DNA of 64,000 nt from Sphingomonas sp. (GCA_013001055.1 JABDNH010000003.1:62001-126000), one strand, 5' to 3'; positions 17,845 through 26,650 are shown, counted from the stretch's first letter. The notes: a model not told the origin generated them from the letters alone. Program-made: numbers and translations.

Positions 17845-18237
17845 CTAGCAGGCTCCGACGCGGCGCGCATGATAGGTCGTATGAAAGGGTAGCTGGCCCG
17901 CCACGCCCTGTGTTTCGATCCGAAGCGAGCGCGGCGTGACCACACTCATCTTCACACGCCCGAAACCGGCGCCCGAACAGGTGTAGTGGATCAGCACGTC
18001 CTTGCCCTGCTCGTCGACGGTGACCCGCGTACACTGGCGACCGCGGTGCGCGACCTGCGCCAGTTGGCTCACCTCGCCGACGCACATGCGTATCGGGGCC
18101 GTGCGTGTGCCAGGAAGCGTAAGTTCCCACGCACCCGCCTCGATTCCTCGCAGCGCGTCGATGCCGCCCTGCGTTGCCGCGGGCGCCGTCATCATCGCAG
18201 CCACTGCTGCACCAAGAGCCAAAGTACGTTTGATCAC
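17845..18237 (-). CDS. Secreted protein, DUF3617-like
   Basis: A 130-residue protein with a signal peptide (KRTLALGAAVAAMMTAPAATQ). The start of the mature part, IEAGAWELTLPG, and the later Cys-containing beta-rich segments (MCVGEVSQL, GRQCTRV, YTCSGAGFGRVKM) resemble DUF3617 proteins, a periplasmic family of unknown role common in sphingomonads. The final residue is Cys. The start is a GTG at 18237 with AAGGA almost touching it, so the true start is uncertain. Confidence 0.65.
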   Translation of the reverse strand: MIKRTLALGAAVAAMMTAPAATQGGIDALRGIEAGAWELTLPGTRTAPIRMCVGEVSQLAQVAHRGRQCTRVTVDEQGKDVLIHYTCSGAGFGRVKMSVVTPRSLRIETQGVAGQLPFHTTYHARRVGAC

Positions 18238-18315
18238 ATCCTTGAAATAGGTGCGAATTGATATGGATTAAAGACAATCAATGCGCTTTTTCGACATAAG
18301 TGTCGTTTTGAAGAC

Positions 18316-19224
18316 CTATTTTTCGACGGAATCGGGAGAAATCGGGAAACTGGTGGCGCAAAATGCGCAGTCGACGCGGATGAAGCCGTCATCACCGACC
18401 ATTTCGACGCGTTCGCCCTGCGGGAACTTGGCAATCACCGATTCGATATAGTCGCGGCTGCAGCGACACCCTTTTTGGTGGTTGACCGCCGGCAGAATAC
18501 GCACCTCGTCCTCTTCGTGGAAGAGCCGCCATAAAAGCTGATCCAGACCCAGCTCGCGATCAATCAGTTCTTCGTCTTTCACCGATCCGGCAAGAATGGC
18601 GACATGCGGCCAGTCAGGATGATCGAGCTTGGTATGGAGCCGGTCCCGACCCTCCTCTCCTTCGGGCAGATGCTGGAACATCAGCCCCCCCGCGACCCAG
18701 CCGTCCTCGCCTTTATGCGCGGCCAGCCGGACGATCGAGGGTATCTGCTCGGATTGGGTGAAAAAGCTTTCCGCCGCTTGGGCCAAGCTCTCGCCTTCCA
18801 GCGGCACCACGCCCTGGTAGCGATCATCATTGGCCGGCTGGTCGAATGTGATTGCCAGGTAACCCTTGCCAAAAAGCGAAAAGAGCGTGGGATCGGCCGG
18901 GGCCTCGGCCAGCCGGTCGGGGTCATGCTTGATATATCCGCGCAGTTCGCCCGCCTTGTAGTCGCACACCATCAGGTCGATGATGCCGCTTTCGGTCTGC
19001 GCCTGCATCGTCAATTGCCCATCGGGATCCTTGAGCAGCGAGCCAAGGATCGCTGTGAGCGCGAGTGCTTCGGCCAGCAGTTTCTCGAGTATTTCGGGAT
19101 ATGCATGATTGACCAGGATCTCGTCGAGCACTGGCCCAAGGCGCGTCAATCGACCTCGCGCACCGCGTGTCGGCAGCATGGCACCGATCGTCGCGTCCAT
19201 CATGATGGGCTTGGTATCGCTCAT
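18316..19224 (-). CDS. hslO: Redox-regulated chaperone Hsp33
   Basis: A holdase chaperone activated by oxidative unfolding. 302 residues. The C-terminal zinc switch carries CXC (GCRCSRDY) and CXXC (DCAFCATSF), separated by about 30 residues as in the family. The N-terminal domain shows RLGPVLDEILVNHAYPE. The start overlaps the argD stop as ATGA. In many sphingomonads argF lies between argD and hslO; here it does not. Confidence 0.96.
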   Translation of the reverse strand: MSDTKPIMMDATIGAMLPTRGARGRLTRLGPVLDEILVNHAYPEILEKLLAEALALTAILGSLLKDPDGQLTMQAQTESGIIDLMVCDYKAGELRGYIKHDPDRLAEAPADPTLFSLFGKGYLAITFDQPANDDRYQGVVPLEGESLAQAAESFFTQSEQIPSIVRLAAHKGEDGWVAGGLMFQHLPEGEEGRDRLHTKLDHPDWPHVAILAGSVKDEELIDRELGLDQLLWRLFHEEDEVRILPAVNHQKGCRCSRDYIESVIAKFPQGERVEMVGDDGFIRVDCAFCATSFPISPDSVEK

Positions 19225-20414
19225 GCTTCGGCGGGGATTTCGTACTCGCTCGCTGCTTTCGAAAGGGTTTCGACGAATTCGCTGATATGGCTTTCATCGA
19301 TGTTGAGCGGCGGCAGGATACGAACGACATTGTCGCCTGCGGCCACCAGCAGCAGACCCTTGTCGCGCAGCCAGCCGACAAATTCGCGGCTTACCACCTT
19401 GTCGGTCATCTTGACGCCAAGCATCAGCCCCATGCCGCGTACACTTTCGAACATCTCGGGATGATTGCCGATCATCTGCTCGAGGCTCGAACGAAGTCGT
19501 TCGCCCGTTACCTTTACATGGTCAAAGAATTCGTCATTGGCGACAACATCCAGAACCGCTTGGCATGCCGCCATCGCGAGCGGGTTTCCGCCATAGGTCG
19601 AGCCGTGCGTGCCGAACACCATGCCTGCCGCTGCCTTCTCGGTGGCGAGGCAAGCACCAACCGGAAAGCCGCCGCCAAGACCCTTGGCCGAGGCGAGGAT
19701 ATCGGGCTCGATACCGTATTGTTCGTAGGCGAATAGCGTACCGGTACGTGCCACACCACACTGAACTTCATCGAGCGCCAGCATGAGATCATGTTCGTCA
19801 CACAGCTTGCGGAGCCCCTGCATGAATTCGATCGAGGCCGGGCGGATGCCGCCTTCGCCCTGCACCGGTTCGACCAGGAACCCGGCAGTCGTGTCATCGA
19901 TCGCAGCTTCCGCTTCGGCCAGGTTGTCGAATTCGACATATTTGAACCCCGGAAGCAGTGGCTCGAACCCGTCGTGCAACTTCTCCTGGTTGGCCGCGCT
20001 GATCGTTGCCATCGTGCGCCCGTGAAAGGCGTTCTTGAATGTGATGATCGTCTTCTTGTGCGGATTGCCCTGCGCCACGTGATAGCGCCGCGCCGTCTTG
20101 ATCGCGCACTCGACACTCTCGGCGCCCGAATTGGTGAAGAACACCGTGTCGGCAAAGGTCAGGTCGACAAGCCGCTGCGCCAGAGCTTCGCCTTGCGGCG
20201 ATCCGTACAGGTTCGACACGTGCATCAAGGTCTCGGCCTGCTTCTGGATGGCCTTCGTCAAATGCGGATGATTATGCCCAAGCAGATTGACCGCGATGCC
20301 GCTGGCAAAGTCGAGCCACTTTTCACCGTTCTCACCGTAGAGATAAGCGCCCTCTCCCTTGACCGGCCGGGTCGGGCAACGCGGATAAACGGGCATGAGC
20401 GGCGTGATCGTCAT
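19221..20414 (-). CDS. argD: Acetylornithine aminotransferase
   Basis: PLP-dependent aminotransferase of arginine synthesis, 397 residues, a class III enzyme. The PLP-binding segment LMLALDEVQCGVARTGTLFAYE precedes the Schiff-base lysine in DILASAKGLGGGFPVGA. AFHGRTMATISA and NSGAESVECAIKTAR are also typical. ATG 20414 has CGGAGAG upstream. It leads an argD-hslO pair. Confidence 0.96.
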   Translation of the reverse strand: MTITPLMPVYPRCPTRPVKGEGAYLYGENGEKWLDFASGIAVNLLGHNHPHLTKAIQKQAETLMHVSNLYGSPQGEALAQRLVDLTFADTVFFTNSGAESVECAIKTARRYHVAQGNPHKKTIITFKNAFHGRTMATISAANQEKLHDGFEPLLPGFKYVEFDNLAEAEAAIDDTTAGFLVEPVQGEGGIRPASIEFMQGLRKLCDEHDLMLALDEVQCGVARTGTLFAYEQYGIEPDILASAKGLGGGFPVGACLATEKAAAGMVFGTHGSTYGGNPLAMAACQAVLDVVANDEFFDHVKVTGERLRSSLEQMIGNHPEMFESVRGMGLMLGVKMTDKVVSREFVGWLRDKGLLLVAAGDNVVRILPPLNIDESHISEFVETLSKAASEYEIPAEA

Positions 20415-20482
20415 ATTCTCTCCGGGGAATCGCTTTGGCGTTATCGTTGCCCCGCTCCTATCGTTCCCCCTTGGGGCCCGTC

Positions 20483-20518
20483 AAAAGGAAAAGGGCACTG
20501 CGACCGCTCGCAATGCCC
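20483..20518 (-). terminator. Intrinsic terminator downstream of the Arg/Tyr-rich secreted protein gene
   Basis: On the minus strand GGGCATTGCGAGC pairs with the mirrored GGTCGCAGTGCCC (20518-20493), followed by TTTTCCTTTT. It separates the 20553-21047 gene from argD. Confidence 0.8.
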
Positions 20519-20552
20519 TCTCCCCCGCTCGTATCGAGCTTTTCGTCAGGAA

Positions 20553-21047
20553 TTAATCATCCCAGCGATCATTATCGCGATTGCGCCTGTCCCAGCGGCG
20601 GTCGTAGCGACGATCATCACGCCGGTCGTAGCGACGGTCATACCGCTCACGGTGATAGCGGCGATTCTCGCGCACTTCCTCGCGGACATCTTGGCGAAGA
20701 TCGCGAATATCCTCGCGCAAGTCGCGGATTTCGTCACGCTTGAGCCCGCGATGGGTGCGCTTCCATACCTTGCGCTGCAGCTTGGTCGCCTTGCGGTCGA
20801 GCTTGCGCGCTTCCTTCCAGCTCAACATGCCGCGATGGCTGAAACGGTTAATGTCGCGGCGGATCTCGGTAATGTTGGCAACCAGGCGCTGGGCGCGCAT
20901 GCGGTCGGCGCGGTGGTAATTATAGCCGCGGTCATAACGCGGCTGCTCATAACCATAGCCACGTTCGTAATATTGGGCGCTGGCCGGGGCCGCCGCCATC
21001 ATGGTGGCACCGCTCGCTGCGGCCAGTGCGATCATCATCTTGCGCAT
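20553..21047 (-). CDS. Secreted Arg/Tyr/Asp-rich protein, hypothetical
   Basis: A 164-residue protein with a signal peptide (RKMMIALAAASGATMMAAAPASA) and a mature part dominated by Arg, Tyr and Asp. The middle has a charged helical segment (KLDRKATKLQRKVWKR, EIRDLREDIRDLRQDVREE) and the C-terminus is a YDRR/WDRR repeat. Function is not recognised. Such secreted basic repeat proteins could bind nucleic acids or lipids, but this is speculation. The start is placed at MRKMM (21047); upstream codons lack support. It ends in a strong terminator. Confidence 0.75.
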   Translation of the reverse strand: MRKMMIALAAASGATMMAAAPASAQYYERGYGYEQPRYDRGYNYHRADRMRAQRLVANITEIRRDINRFSHRGMLSWKEARKLDRKATKLQRKVWKRTHRGLKRDEIRDLREDIRDLRQDVREEVRENRRYHRERYDRRYDRRDDRRYDRRWDRRNRDNDRWDD

Positions 21048-21154
21048 GGCATATCTCCTTCTTGTGCCTCGCTGCACTCAAGGAGACGTTTTGCGACATC
21101 CGTGATGAGGTAACACTGAATGCCGGTTTTAGGCGACGTTCAGTTAGGTGAGGT

Positions 21155-21982
21155 TCAGCTTCGCAGCTTCCAGCCGGACTTCAGCAGCGCGTAGCAGCCC
21201 ATAAAAAGCAGGACATTGAGGCCTGTCAGAAGCCCCGCACCGAATATCACGTTACTGTCGGCCGCGCCGATGAAGCCATAGCGAAAACCTGAGATCACAT
21301 AGAAGAAGGGATTGGCATAGCTCGCCGTCTGGAACGCTTGCGGCAGTGCCTCGACCGAATAGAAGGTGCCCGACAGTAAAGCGAGCGGCGCGACCACGAA
21401 ATTGGTCACCATCGCCGCGTGATCGAACTTTTCCGCCCACAAGGACGTCATCAAGCCGAAGAAAGCCAGCATCAGCGAACCGAGAAATCCGAACAGCAGG
21501 ATGGGCCAGAGCGAGACCGGGGTCATATCGACGTCTGGCCACAGCCACAGCACCAGCCATACCGCGCCGCCGACGAGGAATGCGCGCGTCACCGATGCCG
21601 CTACCAGCCCGGAAATGAGCTCGCCAATCGATAGAGGCGGCATTAGGTAATCGACGATCGTCCCCTGAATTTTGCCGACGAGGAGCGAGAAACTGGCATT
21701 GGCGAAACTATTCTGGATCATCGCCATGATGACGAGGCCCGGCCCGATGAAATCGGCGAAGCTTACGCCCAATATTTCCCGATCGCCCCGGCCGAACGCC
21801 ACGGTGAAGATGATGAAATAGAGGAGCGCGGTGACAGCCGGCGCCCATACCGCCTGCATCTGTACCTTGAAGAATCGTTTCACTTCCTTGGCATACAGGG
21901 TCTTGAGACCGGCCCAATTAATCCCATCTAAAGAGGGATCGCCCGGGGGCCTTATCGTCCAAACGGGTGTCTTTTCATTCAC
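21155..21982 (-). CDS. ABC-2 type transporter permease, apparently without adjacent ATPase
   Basis: A 275-residue six-helix permease of the ABC-2 family, with the typical central block PPLSIGELISGLVAASVTRAFLV and the following LLFGFLGSLMLAFFGLMTSLWA. Such permeases export drugs, polysaccharides or lipids together with an ATP-binding subunit. No ATP-binding cassette gene lies next to it: the neighbours are a secreted protein and gcrA. The partner must be elsewhere. The start is at MNEKTPVW (21982), divergent from gcrA. Confidence 0.88.
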   Translation of the reverse strand: MNEKTPVWTIRPPGDPSLDGINWAGLKTLYAKEVKRFFKVQMQAVWAPAVTALLYFIIFTVAFGRGDREILGVSFADFIGPGLVIMAMIQNSFANASFSLLVGKIQGTIVDYLMPPLSIGELISGLVAASVTRAFLVGGAVWLVLWLWPDVDMTPVSLWPILLFGFLGSLMLAFFGLMTSLWAEKFDHAAMVTNFVVAPLALLSGTFYSVEALPQAFQTASYANPFFYVISGFRYGFIGAADSNVIFGAGLLTGLNVLLFMGCYALLKSGWKLRS

Positions 21983-22032
21983 GGCTCAAGCGCGTAAATG
22001 CTGCCTCGAGCCAATACAATACGGGAATTTCC

Positions 22033-22731
22033 ATGAGCTGGACCGAAGAGCGGATCGATCGTCTCAAAAAACTGTGGTCGAAAGGATCGACTGCAAGCGA
22101 GATTGCCGAAGACCTTGGCGGGGTGAGCCGCAACGCCGTCATCGGCAAGGCGCATCGCCTCGGGCTGGAATCGCGCCCTTCCCCGGTGAAGGGTGACAAG
22201 AAGAAGAAGGCCGCTGCCAAGAAGAAGCCGGCGGCCAAGAAGGCTGCACCAAAGAAGGCTGCGCCCAAGACCGCACCCAAGAAGACCGCTGCATCCCAAA
22301 AGGCGCAGTCGGCTAATTCGGCACCCAAGGCTGAATCGGAAACCGCGAAAGCGGCTGCGGCTGCGGCCAAAACCAGCGACAAGAAGAGCGACAATTTGCA
22401 GTATCGCTCGGTCGGTCCGGGCGGCTTCATTCGCCAGGGTCCGTCGGACACGCAGGCGCCGATCCCGCCCGCGCCGCCGCGCCGCCTGATCCCGGAAAAA
22501 CCATCGGAAGAGGTGGCGGACAAGACGTCGCTGCTCGACCTGAACGAACGCATCTGCCGCTGGCCGATGGGCCACCCGGGCGAGAGCGATTTCCACTTCT
22601 GCGGCGAACCTGCCAACCCAGGCTTTCCCTATTGCGTCGAGCATTGCGGCGTTGCCTACCAGGCCCAGTTGCCGCGCCGCGATCGTAAGCCCCCGCCCCC
22701 GCTACCCTTCGGCGGCCCGCGGGTCCGCTAA
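22033..22731 (+). CDS. gcrA: GcrA family cell-cycle regulator
   Basis: Master cell-cycle transcription factor of alphaproteobacteria that binds methylated GANTC sites and sigma-70. 232 residues. The N-terminal DNA-binding domain reads SWTEERIDRLKKLWSKGSTA (residues 2-21), then ASEIAEDLGGVSRNAVIGKAHRLGL. A long Lys/Ala/Pro-rich linker follows and the C-terminal zinc-like segment is CRWPMGHPGESDFHFCGEP. Start ATG 22033; a longer frame upstream is unsupported. It is divergent from the ABC permease. Confidence 0.96.
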   Translation: MSWTEERIDRLKKLWSKGSTASEIAEDLGGVSRNAVIGKAHRLGLESRPSPVKGDKKKKAAAKKKPAAKKAAPKKAAPKTAPKKTAASQKAQSANSAPKAESETAKAAAAAAKTSDKKSDNLQYRSVGPGGFIRQGPSDTQAPIPPAPPRRLIPEKPSEEVADKTSLLDLNERICRWPMGHPGESDFHFCGEPANPGFPYCVEHCGVAYQAQLPRRDRKPPPPLPFGGPRVR

Positions 22732-22754
22732 CCGCAGTCTTGAACTAAAGATCC

Positions 22755-22794
22755 AAGAACAAAGGCCCCGGCGCGCGTGGTGCTCGCCGGGGCC
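22755..22794 (-). terminator. Terminator between gcrA and hsp20
   Basis: A 10-bp perfect stem, GGCCCCGGCG/CGCCGGGGCC (22764-22773 and 22785-22794). On the minus strand it is followed by TTTGTTCTT, so it ends hsp20; it may also act weakly on gcrA. Confidence 0.7.
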
Positions 22795-22824
22795 GACGCA
22801 GGTTTAGGCTACGTCTCGTTCCCT

Positions 22825-23298
22825 TTACGCGTCTTCCTTCTGCTTCTTCGATTTCGCGGAAGATTCGATCGACTTGGTCGAACCGCCACCAATTTCGATC
22901 TGGCGCGGTTTCATGGCTTCCGGAATTTCGCGCACCAGGCTGATAGACAGCAAACCGTCATGCAGGTCGGCATCGGTTACGCGGATATGGTCGGCAAGGC
23001 CGAAACGGCGTTCGAATTCACGCGTCGCGATGCCGCGATGAACATATTCGGTACCGTCTTCGTCGGTCCGCTTGCCCTTGACGATGAGCTGGTTCTGCTG
23101 CGCCGTGATTTCGATATCGTCGCGGCTGAAGCCTGCAACGGCAAGATCGATGCGGTACTCGTCATCGCCGACCATCACGAGGTCGAACGGCGGGTAGTTG
23201 TCGCTGCTACCGACATTGCTTTCTTCGAGCATGTCGAACAGTCGATCAAAACCGATTGTCGAGCGGCGAAACGGTGAGAAATCAAATGCACTTCGCAT
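22825..23298 (-). CDS. Small heat-shock protein (Hsp20/IbpA type)
   Basis: A 157-residue class A alpha-crystallin chaperone. The conserved N-terminal segment STIGFDRLFDMLEE, the alpha-crystallin domain (YPPFDLVMVGDDEYRIDLAVAGF, residues about 37-60), and the Gly-rich GLLSISLVREIPE near residue 113 are present. The C-terminus carries an unusual Lys/Ser-rich tail. Start ATG 23298 with a strong AGGAGGA. Its leader looks like a ROSE thermometer and its promoter is RpoH-like, so heat induction at two levels is expected. Confidence 0.95.
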   Translation of the reverse strand: MRSAFDFSPFRRSTIGFDRLFDMLEESNVGSSDNYPPFDLVMVGDDEYRIDLAVAGFSRDDIEITAQQNQLIVKGKRTDEDGTEYVHRGIATREFERRFGLADHIRVTDADLHDGLLSISLVREIPEAMKPRQIEIGGGSTKSIESSAKSKKQKEDA

Positions 23299-23305
23299 GA
23301 TTGTG

Positions 23306-23322
23306 TCCTCCTACTTGAGCAA
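23306..23322 (-). promoter_or_regulatory. ROSE-like RNA thermometer hairpin masking the hsp20 ribosome-binding site
   Basis: The leader RNA ends TTGCTCAAGTAGGAGGA before ACACAATC and the start codon. UUGCU can pair with AGGAG across an AAGU-type loop with a G-G mismatch, exactly the UUGCU/AGGA architecture that defines ROSE elements of alphaproteobacterial small heat-shock genes. Melting at high temperature would free the AGGAGGA. The family rule is established; its action here is inferred from sequence only. Confidence 0.65.
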
Positions 23323-23397
23323 CATGTCGAGGAGGCGCGCCGATCACCGGCGAACCGATCCTCGACTGCCGGACCCGTTTGGCATCCGGCGCGAGAA

Positions 23398-23425
23398 ATA
23401 TTGTTTTCAGAAAGACGGACTTCAA
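23398..23425 (-). promoter_or_regulatory. Probable heat-shock (RpoH-like) promoter of hsp20
   Basis: On the minus strand TTGAAG (23425-23420), a 16-base spacer, then CAATAT (23403-23398). It is close to the alphaproteobacterial RpoH pattern of CTTGAA and CNATATNT boxes. Transcription would begin around 23390, giving a leader of about 90 bases, enough for several ROSE stems. Confidence 0.45.
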
Positions 23426-23535
23426 CCATTTCGTCGACAGATTTGCACGGCTTGCCGCAGCAAGTCCGTTCATGATTTCTGCTCATCGCGGCTTTTGCTT
23501 TGCAGCCTGTCAGTAGCCTTCCTATACCGGCATCA

Positions 23536-25512
23536 ATGTCAGACCTGTTCGATTCAAAAACTTCCGCGACCGACGATTATGATGCTTCCGCGATCGAGGT
23601 ACTCGAAGGCCTCGAGCCCGTGCGTCGTCGCCCCGGGATGTATATCGGCGGCACCGATGCGCGCGCGCTCCACCACCTCGCCGCCGAGGTCATCGACAAC
23701 TCGATGGACGAAGCCGTCGCCGGCCACGCCAACCGCATCGAAATCACGCTGGAGCCCGGCAATCGACTGACCGTCACCGACAATGGCCGCGGCATTCCGG
23801 TCGACCCGCATCCAAAACACAAGGACAAAAGTGCGCTCGAAGTCATCATGACGACGCTGCATTCGGGCGGGAAATTCGAAGGCAAGGCTTACGCGACCTC
23901 GGGCGGCCTGCATGGTGTCGGTGTGTCGGTCGTCAACGCCTTGTCCACCGAAACGGTCGTCGAAGTCGCGCGCGACAAGACGGTCTGGAGGCAGACTTTT
24001 TCGCAGGGCCACGCCACTTCGAAACTTGAAAAGGTGGGCGCCACGCCAAACCGTCGCGGCACCAGTGTGACCTTCACGCCGGACGCCGGTATTTTCGGTA
24101 AGGACGCCAAGTTCAACCCAAAGCGCCTGCACGATCTTGCCCGATCGAAAGCCTATCTATTCGCGGGCGTGGAAATACGCTGGAAATGTGATCCGAGCCT
24201 GGCTGGGGAAGACGTTCCCGAAACTGCCGTCTTCAAGTTCGAGAACGGCCTGGCCGATCACCTGACCGAGCAACTCGACGGCCGCGAGACGATAACCTCG
24301 CCCATTTTCGCGGGCACGCAGGATTTTCCCGATAACGAAGGAAAGGTGGAATGGGCAGTCGCGTGGCCCATCTGGACTGATGGATTCCAGCGTTATTACT
24401 GCAACACCATCCCCACCCCCGATGGCGGCACGCATGAAGCGGGCCTGCGCGCCGCACTGACCAAGGGGCTCCGGTCCTTTGGTGAGCTCGTGGGCGAGAA
24501 AAAAGCGGCCAAGATCATGGCCGATGACGTGTTCGGCGGTATCGAAGCGATGCTCAGCGTCTTTATCCGCAATCCGCATTTCCAGAGCCAGACGAAGGAT
24601 CGCCTGACGTCGACCGAGGCAGCGCGTTTCGTTGAAAACGCCGTGCGCGACCATTTCGATCATTATCTGGCCGACAATATGGACCGCGGCCGCGCGCTTC
24701 TGGGCAGCGTCCTCGAACGGCTCGACGAACGGTTGAAACGCAAGGCGGAACGCGAAGTGAAGCGCAAGACGGCTACGTCCGCGCGCAAGCTGCGCCTTCC
24801 CGGCAAACTCACCGATTGCTCAAACGACGGCAACGAAGGCACCGAGATCTTCATCGTCGAAGGCGACAGCGCTGGTGGCAGTGCCAAGCAGGCCCGCGAC
24901 CGCAAGACGCAGGCCATTCTCCCGATCCGCGGCAAGATCCTGAACGTCGCCAGCGCAACCAAGGACAAGATCCGCGCCAATGCTGAAATCGCCGACCTAA
25001 CGCTCGCACTCGGCGCGGGGCTTGGCGAGCATTATGATGACGACGCGCTGCGTTACGACAAGATCATCATTATGACCGACGCCGATGTCGACGGCGCACA
25101 CATCGCGACCTTGCTGATGACCTTCTTCTTCAAGGAAATGCCCGACTTGGTGCGCAATGGCCGCCTCTACCTCGCGCAGCCCCCGCTCTATCGCCTTACC
25201 GCAGGCAGCAAGTCGCTCTACGCTCGCGACGACGCGCATCGCCGGCAGATCGAAGAAAAGGAGTTCAAGGGCAAGAAGGTGGATGTGTCGCGCTTCAAGG
25301 GTCTCGGCGAAATGAACCCGAACCAATTGAAGGAAACGACGATGGATCCGGCGACGCGATCGCTGATCCGCATCACGCTTCCGGCCGAATACCAGGACCA
25401 ACAGCCCGTTCGCGATATCGTCGAGCGACTGATGGGCAAAAAGCCCGAACATCGCTTCGAATTCATCCAGACCGAGGCGGGCAGTCTCGATGACGAAGCG
25501 ATCGATGCCTAA
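23536..25512 (+). CDS. parE: DNA topoisomerase IV subunit B
   Basis: ATPase subunit of topoisomerase IV, decatenating chromosomes. 658 residues. The GHKL ATPase domain shows IDNSMDEAVAGHANRIEI and NGRGIPVDPHPKHK. The TOPRIM segment has IFIVEGDSAGGSAKQARDR and IIIMTDADVDGAHIATLL, and the end reads GLGEMNPNQLKETTMDP, typical of ParE. The start is MSDLFDSK (ATG 23536); a longer open frame upstream is not conserved in kind. Confidence 0.95.
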   Translation: MSDLFDSKTSATDDYDASAIEVLEGLEPVRRRPGMYIGGTDARALHHLAAEVIDNSMDEAVAGHANRIEITLEPGNRLTVTDNGRGIPVDPHPKHKDKSALEVIMTTLHSGGKFEGKAYATSGGLHGVGVSVVNALSTETVVEVARDKTVWRQTFSQGHATSKLEKVGATPNRRGTSVTFTPDAGIFGKDAKFNPKRLHDLARSKAYLFAGVEIRWKCDPSLAGEDVPETAVFKFENGLADHLTEQLDGRETITSPIFAGTQDFPDNEGKVEWAVAWPIWTDGFQRYYCNTIPTPDGGTHEAGLRAALTKGLRSFGELVGEKKAAKIMADDVFGGIEAMLSVFIRNPHFQSQTKDRLTSTEAARFVENAVRDHFDHYLADNMDRGRALLGSVLERLDERLKRKAEREVKRKTATSARKLRLPGKLTDCSNDGNEGTEIFIVEGDSAGGSAKQARDRKTQAILPIRGKILNVASATKDKIRANAEIADLTLALGAGLGEHYDDDALRYDKIIIMTDADVDGAHIATLLMTFFFKEMPDLVRNGRLYLAQPPLYRLTAGSKSLYARDDAHRRQIEEKEFKGKKVDVSRFKGLGEMNPNQLKETTMDPATRSLIRITLPAEYQDQQPVRDIVERLMGKKPEHRFEFIQTEAGSLDDEAIDA

Positions 25513-25546
25513 CCCCCTTTTCGTCCTGATCGTGAACGCCTAGATA

Positions 25547-26596
25547 ATGGCGATGGATCGACGTCCTCGTCTTGCCAAGGTCACGCCCTTGCTGCGCCAA
25601 AAGTCGCCGCTGAGCGTGACAGCGCAGCTATTGATCCGCCTTGGTATTCTTTTCGCTTTGCTGTCCTTCATCGTCCTCGTTCACTGGATCGAGCGCGATG
25701 CTTTCGTGGACAATGTCGATGGCGAATTATCCTTCGCGGACGCGATCTATTTCACCATGATTTCGGCGACGACGACGGGCTATGGCGATATCGTCCCCGT
25801 CACCGAGCGCGCGCGCCTGTTCGACGCGCTCGTGGTTACCCCGGCACGTATTTTCTTCATCTTCATCCTCGCCGGGACCGCCTATTCGTTCGTCATCAAG
25901 AGAAGCTGGGAAAAATGGCTTATGCGACGCATCCAGAAAACGCTTGAAAACCACATCGTGGTGGCGGGCTATGGCACATCGGGCAAGGAAGCTGTCGACG
26001 AGTTGATCGCGCGCGGCGAAGACCCCGCCAAGATTCTCGTCATCGATCAGGACGGGGAAGCGCTGGCCCATGCCGAACGTCTTGGTTGTATCGTGCTGCA
26101 AGCCGATGCGACCCGCGACGCCACCATGGAGGAAGTGCGCCTGCGCGAGGCTGCGACAATGATCATTTCCGCAGGGCGCGACGATACGTCGATCCTGATC
26201 TGCCTGACGGCGCGCCATTTGTGCCCCAACCTGCCGATCAGCCTTGCGGTACGCGCCGAGGATAACGAATTTCCGGCACGCGCGGCCGGCGCGACCAGCG
26301 TGATCAACCCCACTAGCTTTGCCGGCCTTTTGCTCGCGGGCAGCGCGCATGGGATGGGTATTGCCGACTATCTTGCGGACCTGGCCAGCGCCAATGGGCG
26401 CGTACGCTTGCACGAACGTACGATCGAGAAGTTCGAAGTTGGCAAGCCGCTAAAGGAAGTTGCGATCGGACTTGGCGTTCGCATCCTTCGCAATGGTCAG
26501 TCGATCGGTTTCTGGGAAGAAGGCGCGCAAGAACTTCAGGACGGCGACAAAATTATCGAGATCATTCCCGGCTTCGCTTTTCCGCCCTGCAACTAG
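25547..26596 (+). CDS. Potassium channel with RCK/TrkA-N domain
   Basis: A 349-residue two-helix channel. The selectivity filter TTGYGD is near residue 86, flanked by transmembrane helices around residues 29-50 and 97-118. A Rossmann TrkA-N (RCK) domain follows (HIVVAGYGTSGKEAVDELI), then a TrkA-C-like end. It is an MthK-like ligand- or NAD-gated K+ channel. The start at ATG 25547 has ATG 25553 two codons later as alternative; both lack a strong Shine-Dalgarno sequence. Confidence 0.92.
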   Translation: MAMDRRPRLAKVTPLLRQKSPLSVTAQLLIRLGILFALLSFIVLVHWIERDAFVDNVDGELSFADAIYFTMISATTTGYGDIVPVTERARLFDALVVTPARIFFIFILAGTAYSFVIKRSWEKWLMRRIQKTLENHIVVAGYGTSGKEAVDELIARGEDPAKILVIDQDGEALAHAERLGCIVLQADATRDATMEEVRLREAATMIISAGRDDTSILICLTARHLCPNLPISLAVRAEDNEFPARAAGATSVINPTSFAGLLLAGSAHGMGIADYLADLASANGRVRLHERTIEKFEVGKPLKEVAIGLGVRILRNGQSIGFWEEGAQELQDGDKIIEIIPGFAFPPCN

Positions 26597-26650
26597 GCCG
26601 CTGAAACAACTGGCATTTTGCCAACGCGCCCGCTAAAGGCGCGGCCAATC

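Noticed and set aside
19791-21113. Open frame of 440 codons on the plus strand opposite argD and the Arg/Tyr-rich gene
   Set aside because: It runs through a terminator and two real genes and shows no motif.
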